Below, piece after piece: positions 44,358-55,149 of a stretch of DNA of 64,000 nt (position 1 is its first letter; each line of letters opens with the position of its first letter). Made by a program: the position numbers and the translations under genes. A model generated the notes under the pieces. The model worked only from the letters and a program-made list of their open reading frames with translations. It made no database searches and was not told where the DNA came from. The stretch is from Ophioderma brevispina. Its lineage: Eukaryota > Echinodermata > Ophiuroidea > Amphilepidida > Ophiodermatidae. The DNA is taken from positions 16,633 through 80,632 of the forward strand of contig JAMKCH010019735.1 of NCBI GenBank assembly GCA_023653785.1, in the 5' to 3' direction.

Positions 44358-45544
44358 AGTTGACAAGGAGATCTTGTCAAATGCAAGCCATGGTTGGTAG
44401 AGGAAATTAAATTGGGGATTCCAGACTTAAGGGATTAGCAGCGAAAAAAATGTGGAAATATTAAAAATAAAAAAAATAAAAAAAATAATCAAATTCATAT
44501 TTTTATGTTTTTGTAATGGCCTGGATATCGATATAACCTGCAAGTGGTTGCTTGAAATCCGTGTATTAAAGACAAGCAGTACTTTTATCGGATTCTGTAA
44601 GTGTTTCTATATGTGCGTTATCAAAATTCCGACTGGATATCAAAAAAGCTTCCCAGAGTGAATATCACAGATTTTCCGTGTGAATGTGCACCCACTGATC
44701 CCAATACAGTTTGACCTCAAACACAAACTCATGCTTTTTTGTTCATTTGTTACTGGTGTAAACACATTCAGTTGTTTAGTGCAGATTATGAGATGCCGTA
44801 GCTGTATGTCTATTTTCGGGAGGCGGTATGACAAATGTCCTCAAATGACTCATTTTTCACTATTTGGTGGTTTGTTTCAACATTAAAGCGGTTATATGGA
44901 ATGTACACACTTATCCCCTATTATAAGGTTAAAAATGCATTTCCACTTTTTTTTCGATTCGCTGAATTATCGCGCTAATCCCTTTTAATTAGCCCATTTC
45001 CTCACATCCAAACCAAACGAATTGTACACCAAAGGCTTGTCCAGAAACCCTAAGTTGCTGGGTTTGCCCTACTTGAAGGCCCCTGATCGTGGCCTTATGG
45101 ATATATCCTTTTGTACACAATGTACCAATCTTGTTTATTAAGCTACACTTAAAAATCACTACAAAAGTAAAAATATCAACCTTATGCCTAGTCTAGGCCC
45201 CCAGATCCTAAATACAGCCCCGAGCACACTCTTTCTCTCAGTGGCAAATGCCCTTCACTTCAGTACAGAAAAAAGGCCCTCTTCACCCAACAACATTTGT
45301 AATCATTGTGAGGACATTGGCCTTAGAAAATGTAAATGTTAATCACGGACAGGTAGCCGGCTGGGGTTTGTTGGGAGGCTGGTGGCATTTGTGGGAAATT
45401 GCAAAGACGTGACGGTTACAAAGCGAAATTTACTAACAACTGACGCTGAGATGTGAAGACGTATTGACGGTCCTAGCAATGAATATTAATACAAATGTTT
45501 TATACTCACAGTTGATTGAAAAAAATGGGGTTGGTTATAGTACT

Positions 45545-45725
45545 TGTGCATACTTTGGTTGATTTTCTTCTTCTTTTGCGTATGAGGCAGCACATAAATG
45601 TGTTGAAGCGTTGGAGGCCAACTCACTGTTGATGGTGGGGGTTTGAAAATTGTTGTCCACCGGTGGATGGAAGGTAGGGCACTCATTGAGAATGTGATCC
45701 GCACAATCCTGGTTGATTTGGACCT
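45545..45725 (-). pseudogene. LINE fossil, C-terminal end of pol (copy 2)
   Basis: The minus strand reads DHILNECPTFHPPVD followed by a Thr/Ser/Ala-rich tail ending ASYAKEEE. The first part is the closing HxxxxC-type motif of many LINE pol proteins. It aligns with the minus strand of 5755-5960. Only this end of the element is present. Confidence 0.65.
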
Positions 45726-45874
45726 AAGTAAGTTGTTAAGATAGAGATGGTAAATGGTTAGGTGGGGGGGAGGAGGGGAAGCGGTTGAGGAGAAAGGTGA
45801 AGATTAGTGTAGGGAGATGGGGATAGCTGGAGTAAACAGGGAACAATTGGCAAATGGGGGGGGAGGCAGAAGCA

Positions 45875-46020
45875 GGCGGCGGATCCATCGGGGGGGCGGA
45901 TGTGGGCGTGCGCTCCCGTTAATTCTGCAAAATTCTTGCAAAAAAATCAGCCCATTTTTGAGCTATTTTGGACCAGTTACAGCTTTCAGCCCCCGGTAAT
46001 TTTGACATTTTCAAATCATG
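45875..46020 (-). mobile_element. GGGCGGATCCAG-type MITE, copy 2
   Basis: Reverse-complement orientation of the copies at 40758 and 63904: TGTCAAAATTACCGGGGGCT and GGTCCAAAATAGCTC are shared. One end carries GGCGGATCCATCGG; the other is degraded. Confidence 0.6.
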
Positions 46021-46269
46021 GATACGACCATTGTGAAGGGGCTGACCGAGGCATTTTTTGAGGGGGCAAAATGTGGGTCCTTCTCATAGACACTGTACAA
46101 AAGGGTCAATGTAGTTAGGGGGCAGTGCTGGTGGGGGGGGGGGGGGGCACAAGGGTTCGAGTGGGGGGGGGGCACTACCCCTCCAGCTCACCTTGGGCGT
46201 TATTGTTGTTTGAGTTAAGTTATGGTTCATTTGGGATAGGTTATGCTTTATGTGTGGAACTTAGGTTTG

Positions 46270-46620
46270 GGGATAATGACTCTAAATGCCTTTCATGAGT
46301 TTGCTAATCAGAAACCAAAAAAATATCAAAAAAATTCAGTTTTTTTGCATGTCTGTAACAAGTACAGGTATCCTAACAATGCCCTGCAAATTATAAGACC
46401 AGAATCAACCTATATAGACAATTGGATCTTGTGTCTTACTGTCCATACCGGCCCATAGTACAACTCATAATTGAATGGAGATTCATATCTTTGAACATTG
46501 CCATTTTCTGCTCTCCTTTTCTGTCAGTTTTTTTTCAGTTGGAAAATATTAAAATGTGAATTCTACAGACTTATCCTTCACTTTGAAGCCATTCCAGAAA
46601 TATTATATCTTTTGACCCTT
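46270..46620 (+). repeat. Repeat family F, copy 1
   Basis: Shared with 49110-49500 (+) and, in its last 130 bp, with 47935-48075 (-). Phrases: TGAGTTTGCTAATCAGAAAC, AACCTATATAGACAATTGGAT, GAATTCTACAGACTTATCCTTC, CACTTTGAAGCCATTCC. Confidence 0.78.
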
Positions 46621-47930
46621 CAGGAAAATCATTTAAGTTATGGTTTGAGTTATGTTTAGGGTTAGGGCTTAGGTTATTTATTATGCGTTAGGGTTATTTT
46701 AGAGTTTATGTGTAGTGCCCGGGGGGGGGGGGCCACTTGTATTCAAAGTGATTATGATGCGGTGAACCGAAAACGTAAAAGGGTGTCTTTTTCCAACAGG
46801 CTATGTACACGCGTACATCGTTAGGGTGTCAAAAACAGCAAATAGGGAAAAAAGGGTAGGTGTTTTTTACTTAACCCGAAATTGTCATGTTTATATCTCA
46901 TTCAAGCAGGGATCAAAATCATCCAAAGTATTGTAATACGGAACTTTGGAAGTAAAACAGCAAGAATAAGGTATATTTACGATTCAATGCACTGCGCATT
47001 TGTTGAGGGTATCATAACAGATAAAAATACTTGTTTAGGGTATGGTTAGCTTGTTATTTAGAGGAGTCGTTGAAAATATGGTGTTTAAGGTGCCATTTTA
47101 ACGTCCTTGTTCACTGCATCTGCCACCTGTTGATACAAGTGGCCCCCCCCGGGTGTAGGTTTGCTTAGTTCAAGTGTTTTTTTTTTGGTGTGGTCTAAGG
47201 TTATGTTTTGGCATTATGGTAAGATTAGGAATTAGGTTAAGGTTAGAACCATTTAGATGTGACTATAATACCTTGTACTGTTTAATAAAAACAATTTAAA
47301 TTACTCTCAAAATCAGAAATGAACTTTTAGTATTCTGTTTAGCACTTCTTCCTAAGACCATATCATGTAATTTGTAGAAAATTTCCTGTGAGTTGTAAAA
47401 ATTGAGTCAACCAAGCAGAAGTACTACCTTTATGTTTGCATCTATAACCGATAGTTGTTCGCAACTTTTACTGATTGGAGCTGAGGGGTTTGAGCGTCAC
47501 CGCGGGCTCCCAAGTAAAAGTGATGGGTATCAAGTAAGGATTGTGATCTTTTTCACACTAACGCACGTCTTGATAAAGTCCTGCATGAACGGTGTTTAAA
47601 GAAAGCATTTGCGAGGTAACGGTGACGTACATCACATGTAGGGCAGGACGAGAATTAACGAAGGGGGTGGGTTAATCTCATGATGATGGATGTTAATTCC
47701 ACATGCGATTTAGCTCAGTGCTTAGACCTGTAGTTATTTTTTGGGGTCCAAAATTATAAAAGGAACAAAATAAACAAAATTACGTATAATAGGTTGGTAT
47801 TTGCGCGTTTGTTTAACCGTGTTAATCAAGCTTGGGTTCCGCCCATATTATAAAGTTATAAAAGTGTGTGATTTGTTTATATTTCATTTTTCTTGCTTAG
47901 TGAGCATTAAACATTAACTTTTATGTGGCT
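46621..47930. other. Unassigned, partly low complexity
   Basis: GGGTTAGGG/TTAGGTTA-like phrases at 46640-46700 and 47190-47245 are irregular and not a telomere array. A G-run lies at 46719-46730 and a matching C-run at 47141-47150; GTGGCCCCCCCC near 47140 is the complement of GGGGGGGGCCAC near 46730, giving an inverted pair. No gene. Confidence 0.4.
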
Positions 47931-47934
47931 TTTA

Positions 47935-48075
47935 TTCAGACACTATCTGTGCTTCACCCGAAAGAGTCAAAATATTGTTTAATTTGGCAAAAGGGCTTCA
48001 AAGTGAAGGAATTAAGTCTGTAGAAATAATTCACTACTTTTATTTTTTCCAACTGAAAAATTGACATAAATGGAA
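47935..48075 (-). repeat. Repeat family F, copy 3 (partial)
   Basis: The minus strand reads TTTTTCAGTTGGAAAAAATA, then TCTACAGACTTAATTCCTTC and ACTTTGAAGCCC, matching the last part of copies 1 and 2. Confidence 0.7.
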
Positions 48076-49109
48076 GAAAATGTCAGGGACTGACTATTAA
48101 GGAGAGTGAGAGGGATAGCTCCCCTACATCTCTCCTTATAATACTTTTGTAGGAGGTGAGTGTAAGCTCCCCTTGGGAATCGTTCTTTCCCTGGGTAGCA
48201 GTGGTAAATGCCATTAACTGCTCCCCTCAAAACTCTCCCGGTATGACCAGGATAGCTTTTTTTTAACCAAGCCCCACCTTATTTAAAAGTCATCCTGAAA
48301 TGCCGTGGTTCAAGTATGAATCCTCCATTACATTTTGCCGTTAAGTGTTCTTATGGACAATAGTGACTAAAATTATCCGATTCTGTCCCGTATAGGCTTC
48401 TTTTGGTCTTATCACCTTAGGTATGTAGGCAAGCTGTACTTTTACAACATGCAGAAACTGATTTTTTGAATGATTTTTTTAAGATTTTTTCTGATTTTAG
48501 CAAATCACTTATAGTGCTTAATACACTTCCAAAATGGATCGGGCTTAAGGATGCACCTCACTAAATTACTCTGCATGATTGTAGATATTTAAAAAAAACA
48601 AAATTTACTAGGCGAATCTGTCATGATGAAGAGAAAGTTTGAGCTGTAGTAACTACCTGAAAAGAGAGCCCCTAGGTTGCAATTTACATTTCAGATATCC
48701 ATGATCCAATCCAATAGTGCCCAGGGGTCTCAGTGTTTGAATTTGTGCGAAATCTAATCAGAATGTGTAAACAAACCTAGAATATAAGCGAAACTTTTAG
48801 GTTCTGATCATTTGTTGGCCAGATTGGTCGGAATGGTTTTTGCACTACCCTCCAGAGTCCTCCATAAGTCTGCCATTTATGTACATAATTTCAGGTAACA
48901 TTTATTTAGTTGGGTGTGCCTCCTTTAGCAACCGAGACACTAATTTGGGGGTCGAACACAGTAGTCAAACTAAAACGGCAGGATCATTTACATGCGGGAA
49001 TTTGAAATTTGTCAAACAAGAGAGGGGGTAGCTTTAGGACAAACCTTTCATTTGGACTCGGCACCCATTAGCTCCATTAAGTTGATTAGTTTTCAAGAAA
49101 TGAATATGA

Positions 49110-49500
49110 CCTTGAATCTAAATAGACCGTACATTAAATGCCCTATCATGAATTTGCTAACTCCGAAAATCGAAAAAATCAGCAAAATTCAGATTTTTGC
49201 GATGTGTTGAACAAAGCTTAACAATACAGTCCCCTAACATATCGGCAAATGAGAAGGCCAGAAGCGACCTATACGGACAAAATCAGATATATTAGCCGTT
49301 GTTGTCCATTCGGACACTTACTACAAAACACGTAAACTGAATGGCAGAGTCATTTCTTTGAACCATACATTTTCTTCCTGTTTACTGGCAATTCTTCGTT
49401 GGGAACAGATGGAAAAAGTAACTTACGAGAATTCTACAGAATTCCTTCACTTTAAAAGCTATTCCTGCAGATTTCAAAATTTTGCTACTTTCGGACCAAT
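49110..49500 (+). repeat. Repeat family F, copy 2
   Basis: ATGAATTTGCTAACTCCGAA, CGACCTATACGGACAAAATC, GAATTCTACAGAATTCCTTC and CACTTTAAAAGCTATTCC align with 46270-46620. It is immediately followed by TTAA element family E copy 1. Confidence 0.78.
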
Positions 49501-49518
49501 CACTGATAGTGGCTTTAA

Positions 49519-49780
49519 GGCTGTCTCAGAGTTTTCCCGAGGGAGGGCACCCTCAATTTAAAACAAATTGTGATTTTTGCATATCCATAATGCGTGTCCA
49601 TATACTATCCATTGTGTTGGTGAAATAACTAAGCTCAAATCGAAGTCCTTCATATTAGAAATCGTAACTTGTTTAAAATTTCCGGATCGGAATTTTGTTA
49701 TACACCGGTTATTCCTATGGCCTTGTTATATGGTACATAAATAAAAAAAAATACATATTTCAAAATCTCTGAGTCAGCCT
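49519..49780. mobile_element. TTAA element family E, copy 1
   Basis: TTAA-GGCTGTCTCAGAGTTTTCC at the left (TTAA at 49515) and AAAATCTCTGAGTCAGCCT-TTAA at the right (TTAA at 49781). The ends are inverted over about 17 bp. The interior contains CGAGGGAGGGCACCCTC and CTCAAATCGAAGTCCTTC, also in the other copies. Confidence 0.85.
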
Positions 49781-49784
49781 TTAA

Positions 49785-50199
49785 ACAAGCGCCTCTAGAA
49801 ATGAGATACAAGTGGTGAGAGATGCTCTTGAAGTTACATAGCTTGCTACAAGGGCATGTGCTCCTAACAGCCCCAGGTCGCTCATGGTCAGTGCAACTAG
49901 ATAACATTAATCCTGAGGACAAGGTGTAAGAGGCTTGTAAGGTCGATGTACTCCAGTGTGCGGCTGGCGTCCACATGTCAGTTTTGATTGCAGTTATTTA
50001 CTGTGCTGTTACTTGGCTATGGTCTGGGCACTTGGAAGTCCAATGGGAGTCTATGGACCATGTTCAGTATGTGACTTATAGTGTGTCTCATCAAAAAAGG
50101 ACACTTAGACTGAGCGAAAATAACATTGCCAGTAACAACAACCATAGTAGCAACAGAAACGTTGTGGGAACATGTGAGTAAAGAAGTAGAGAGAGTTGT
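49785..50199. other. Spacer between family E copies
   Basis: A minus-strand ORF (49698-49976, 92 codons) overlaps element and spacer and has no domain. Near 50090 'AAAAAAGGACACTTAGACTG' and the neighbouring text show nothing definable. Confidence 0.35.
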
Positions 50200-50203
50200 T
50201 TAA

Positions 50204-50730
50204 AGGCTGACTCAGAGATTCCCAATGAGGGCGCACTAATTCTTCAAACAAATCATGTTTTTGAATGTACATAATCATGCTGTGAAGATAAATTAAGCTC
50301 AAACGAAGTCATCTAAGAAAATCGCAATTGTTAGAAAAATTCCAGCGCCGAATTTTTGTTATTACACGGTACCTCTGCATTCACTAGGAGCTAGTAAAAT
50401 CTCAATTCCCTTGGCACAGTCAGTAGCTTTCATTCACCAAGTATTTAGAAAATACACCCCCTGGGTTTTGGGTATGATTACGATACCCAGATCACACAAG
50501 TACAGTCATGTCAATGAATGTACAGTACAAATCCCACTGAACTGTGTTCTAGTGGATGAGCAATTGTACCTCAGAAGAGAATGTTATACAGTGCAGAGAT
50601 GTTTACTGCATGAAAACGGAAAATCTCTAACTTGGAATTGGCCTCTTAGGTGACTCTGATTTTAGTTTTAGAGACTATTTGCCTAATTTCAATCAACATA
50701 ATTATATTCCGAAATCTCTGGAGTCAGCTT
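50204..50730. mobile_element. TTAA element family E, copy 2 (longer)
   Basis: Left TTAA-AGGCTGACTCAGAGATTCC; right CCGAAATCTCTGGAGTCAGCTTA. The first 150 bp match copy 1 (GAGGGCGCACTAATTC, GCTCAAACGAAGTCATC, TTTTTGTTATTACACGGTA). The remaining interior is extra sequence with no match in the window. Confidence 0.75.
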
Positions 50731-50854
50731 ACCTAACAAATTAAAGTGAATTATAAAAAAAAAAAAAAAACAATGCTCCGATTACCAGTTGAATTGTCTC
50801 CAAAGGCAGCTATTCAACATTTCTTCGTCAGTGTCAACTCTGAATGGTGTCCCC

Positions 50855-51500
50855 GCCGAACGAAGTTAGGGAGGGACTATAAAATGGGCTCCGCGTCCGT
50901 ATGTCCGTATGTCGTATGTCCGTATGTATGTCCGTGATTAAAATGTAACCCTGAACATTGGGCATATCTTTTTTATCGAGAGAGCTAGAGCAGCCAAATT
51001 GTGTATATGGTGAGGAGGGGAAACCCCCCTACTAACCATGTAATTCATACCCCCGGGTCCTCCCCGGGTCGGTCAGGGGTAGGAGAAACGGTTCAAGGGA
51101 ATAATCAATGATTGCATTATGTATGTTGCCGTGATAAAAATGTTAACCCTGGACATTTGGGCATAATCTTTTTCTGGATGAGCTAGAGCAGCAAAACTTG
51201 TGTATATTCGTAGGGGGGGAAACCCCTTACATACCCTGTAATTAATACCCCCAGGGTCCTCCATGGGTCTGACAGGGGGATAGGAAAAACGGTCAAGGAA
51301 AAGGTCCATATTGCCTTATGTATGTATGTCCGTGTTAAAAAGAACTGGACATTTAAGCATATTTTTTTTTCTGGATGAGCTAGAGCAGCCAAAAATGGGT
51401 ATATTGTGGGGGGGGAAACCCCCCTACTAACATGTCTTATAACCCAGCACCCAACAAGGTCCTCCCTGGGGTCTGTCAGGGGGTAGGGAAAATCAAGGAA
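50855..51500 (+). repeat. Repeat family H with about 196-bp tandem units
   Basis: Head: GTCCCCGCCGAACGAAGTTA, GGGACTATAAAATGGGCTCC and CCGTATGT microsatellite. Then three units starting near 50950, 51146 and 51342, each with GAACATTGGGCATA / GGACATTTGGGCATA, GAGCTAGAGCAGCC, GGGGAAACCCCCCTAC and GGTCCTCCC.GGGTC.GTCAGGGG. The copy at 30785-31012 has one unit only. Confidence 0.88.
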
Positions 51501-52350
51501 CAGGTCAATATTGAACAGAAAATGTCAACACATTGTGGCATAGTATGTGTACGATTTATCTGGATGTGAAGTCAGGGCTACGATGATGTAACTGGTGGAA
51601 AGAGCAGGTTGATGAGTTCTCGAAACTTATTATATTTGGGTGTAACCCAATACTGTTAATAAGTACTAATTGCAAAATATGAAATTTTCCCGCAAGGAGT
51701 GTGTCAAGTTTTCTGGACCGGTTCGTAAGGCGTCATGAGTAACTGGTGAAGGAAGCGCACTAGGAGTTCTGACTGATAAGATTTTGGCGTATTTCCGGGC
51801 AAAATTAAATATGCAAATGAGTAATTAATAATGCGAATATCAGCGTAATTGCTAGGTGGGGCAAAGTATACCACAACCAGTATTAAAATATGTAGCTACC
51901 CAGTTTCATTGAAAGCGTTTTTAGACTGTTGTTACACGTGTGTCAGTCTTTTGGGTTGCCGTCCTGTTAAATTTCTTGGAAATGTGAAAAATGAAAATTC
52001 GTGTTTCGCCCCTTCCCAGACCCCCATCCCGTGTGGGTCCAAAATTCCAATTTGTCAATGATGTTGTCAATAAATAGTGCTGGCCAAATTTAGAAATTAT
52101 AATATTTGTACTAAATTAGTGAATTTCAGGGATTTTTGCACGATGAACTTTAAGATTTTTGAGTCAACATACCAAAAAGGTAACCAGTTCTTTTTCAAGT
52201 TTTTTGGCTTGCTAGTGGTGGCCAAAATTCAGTGTGGACTGGTGCAGTTTTAGTCGTAACTTAGTGATCGCGATATACGGCGGGGACACATTTTACGCAG
52301 CGTAAATACGGGAGTTGCCTTGTTTTTCATGGCATCTCTAATATAAAATA
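51501..52350. other. Unassigned intergenic DNA
   Basis: No gene or repeat recognised. Confidence 0.45.
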
Positions 52351-52354
52351 ACAT

Positions 52355-52430
52355 GTGCTGGAGTAGGAATCAATCCCATGACCTTTCAGATACAAGGCAA
52401 ACACACCACAATTGAACCACGAAATATATC
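52355..52430 (-). pseudogene. tRNA-like sequence, degraded
   Basis: On the minus strand GTGGTTCAATTGTGGTGTG resembles a D arm/box A, CCTTGTATCTGAAAGG an anticodon arm, and TGGGATTGATTCC a box B. The stems are imperfect. It is most likely a SINE head or tRNA pseudogene. Confidence 0.5.
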
Positions 52431-52989
52431 TTTACATAATACTTTGAAAAATACTTTTACCAAATAAAGCACACAATAATCATGACTAGCGCCGCTATGA
52501 AACGTGTTGAAAATATGACACATGAATTGCAATTGAAAAACAGATTTTTGATTTTTGCACCACCCCCCCCCTCCCCACCCCTACAACACAATGACTATTG
52601 GCCTTGATCAAAGTAAAACGTAATAATTTCTGGCATTAAACTTGGGCAATTTAATGACCCAACAGAATTGAACCTCCCTGGATTTACTACTAGTCCCACC
52701 CCAAAGGTCCAACTATTTTATCCCATGCTGTATGAAAGATAGTTAATACTTCATTAGGAGATTTAGTAGATTTGTGTCATGATTAGTTTAGAGGTCATGT
52801 GATCAGAAATAATCCTACTATACAGCCCCAAAAGTACTGTATCTGGTTCTTAAACCATAAAGAGTACTGAAACTATGGTGTGGCGTTGTGTGCATAAAGC
52901 ACTGTCAGGGACATACTACAGTTTAGGATTGCTGGAAAATTTATTAACTTTTCCTGGAGATTGGCCACGAGCACCCAGGGTTGAAAAAA

Positions 52990-53690
52990 AATTGTGCAGG
53001 CTTGAACCACCACCAAAAATACCACCACAATCACTAAAATACACCGTGCACCATCCCAAATCCCCGCCACCCTCACCAAGAATTCCCAATACAAAAAAAA
53101 CCATCACCACCACCACCACCACAAAAACAAACCACCACCACAACCACCCCACCAATAACACGCCACCACTTACAAAACACCACTGCTACCAAAACCACCG
53201 CTGCCACCCAAAACAACCACTGCCCCAAAACCACCGCTGCTCATCCAAAAACCACTGGGCCACCAAACCACCCGGTGCCACCAAAAACCACCGCTGACAC
53301 AAAAAACCACCGGTGCCACCAAAAACCACCGGTGCCACAAAAACCACCGGTGCACAAAAACCACCGGGCCCACAAAAAACCACCAGCTGCCACCAAAAAC
53401 GCCGCTGCACCGAAACACCGCTGCCAACAAAAACCCGCTGCCACCACAAAAACCATCCGGATGCGCACCAAAAACCACCGCTGCCAACCAAAAACCACCA
53501 CCACCACCAAAAAACTCATCAAACACCACCACCAAAACTCACCACCACCACCACCACCACCAAAACTCACCATCACCACCACCACCACCACCAAAACTCA
53601 TCACCACCCCACCCAAAAAAACTATCACCACCACCAAAACAGGCACACCCAAAACCACAAAAAACCACCACCAACAAAGGAGATTGATTA
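52990..53690. repeat. CCACCA/AAAACCACCG low-complexity block
   Basis: About 700 bp almost free of G and T on the + strand. It starts as CACCACCAAAAATACC, passes through minisatellite-like units of AAAAACCACCGGTGCCACC at 53270-53350, and becomes plain (CCA)n at 53490-53600. Open frames of up to 140 codons on both strands (Pro/Thr/His/Lys or Gly/Val/Phe/Trp-rich) exist only because stops are absent from the composition. Confidence 0.93.
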
Positions 53691-54255
53691 AGCATATGCG
53701 TCTGCTTGTTTCCCCCTGAGTTCCCCTTCTCAGCTCGGAAGATGTATGAATGTAATAGGCTAGTTTAGGAATAGGTTCTAGAGGGGACTCTAAAGTAAAA
53801 TTGAAGATATTAAAATAAAGAAAAAACATAAAAATATTTTTGTAAAAGAATGACTAATTAGCGTTAAAGATGGGGGGGAATAGTGCTGTATCCTATCCTA
53901 TTATGAGTCTTATCTGAGTATGTCACTGGAAATTTGAATGATGTTCATTTTGTTGGGATTGGGCAAAAAGTAGACATTCAGTGTGGTTTTTTATGTTGTT
54001 GAAATACAAAATTCACAAATGACATTGTACAGAGGCCTTGTACCAAACTGGTATTCATTCGATATGCCTTGTTAGAATCTTCTTGCTTCAGCTAACATAT
54101 CGGACACAAAATTGCCAACTTCAAAACTGGTTTATATGTAAATTCTAGACTATAGCAGTTCTAGAAGATTGCTAGCTTCTCCCCCTCCAAAAAAAAGTAA
54201 AACACTGATTTTGGAAGAATTCCAAAATTAACTCAACTTATCTGATCACATTCAC
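53691..54255. other. Unassigned intergenic DNA
   Basis: Nothing recognised. Confidence 0.5.
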
Positions 54256-54260
54256 ACTGA

Positions 54261-54620
54261 AAGTCGGCTCAGAGATTTGAAATATAACTTTTCCTGTTAT
54301 AAATTAAAAATAGTCAAATAGAACCCCCAAAGAAGTAACTAAAGATGCTCAATTTCCAAAGTTTGAGAGAATCGGATTTCTCGTTTGATGGCAGTAAACA
54401 TTTATGTGTGGGTATAACAGTGCATAGGATATGGTGTATAACAAAAATTTCTGGATCAGGAATTTTATAACAAGTGTGATTTCTATTAGAAGGACTTTGA
54501 TTTGCGCTTAGGTATTTCACACAGTGATTAGTATAGGACAGGCAATAGCAATGCAAAAATTCACGATTGTTGTGAAAATGTTTGAGGGGCGCCCTCCTCG
54601 GGAAATCTCGAGCTCAGCTT
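54261..54620 (-). mobile_element. TTAA element family E, copy 3
   Basis: On the minus strand TTAA-AAGCTGAGCTCGAGATTTCC, then CGAGGAGGGCGCCCCTC, GCGCAAATCAAAGTCCTTC and TTTTTGTTATACACCATATC, matching copies 1 and 2. The other end (GTCGGCTCAGAGATTTG on +) lacks a clear TTAA. Confidence 0.8.
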
Positions 54621-55149
54621 TTAAGTGTTATATGATCTTGGTGTCCATTAGTGTATAGGAAATCACTTTGCCATTGAAATTTTTTACCAAAACTCTTCCC
54701 AAAAAGAAGAGCATGTAATATACATTGAAAACCTTTCTTTACGGAAACTAAGTCGTTTGTAAGAGATTTGAATTGGTTATTCCCCCACACAGGCATTCAC
54801 TAATGCATTCTAAATGATTATATGTATAAATACAAACTTCCAACTGAAATTGCATATTTAAATGTGAGAGAAAGATGCATAGCTTAAATATTTCTTATGG
54901 GACTATGTTGTACATAAGATTTTAAATTTTGGCACGTTGGTACAAAAAACTTGCTATTTTTCAATGGAAAACCTTGCTACCAAATTGGTGTCCCCTAAGA
55001 ACTCAATATGAAGTGGTGAGGACAAAAAAAGGCGATAATTTGGGTTTCAGAACGTTTTTTTAAGTTTTCCTTTTCAAAGAGGGGAGTTAAAAGCTAACAT
55101 CAATAGAAACCTGACAAAACCTCGTGTGAAATTATGAATCGAACTGAAA

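Noticed and set aside
46640..47245. Interstitial telomere repeat (TTAGGG)
   Set aside because: GGGTTAGGG-like phrases are irregular and mixed with GTTATG/GGTTA text; there is no tandem array.
52875..53691. Overlapping ORFs of 100-140 codons on both strands
   Set aside because: All lie in the CCACCA low-complexity block, where stop codons cannot arise; residue composition follows the repeat in every frame.
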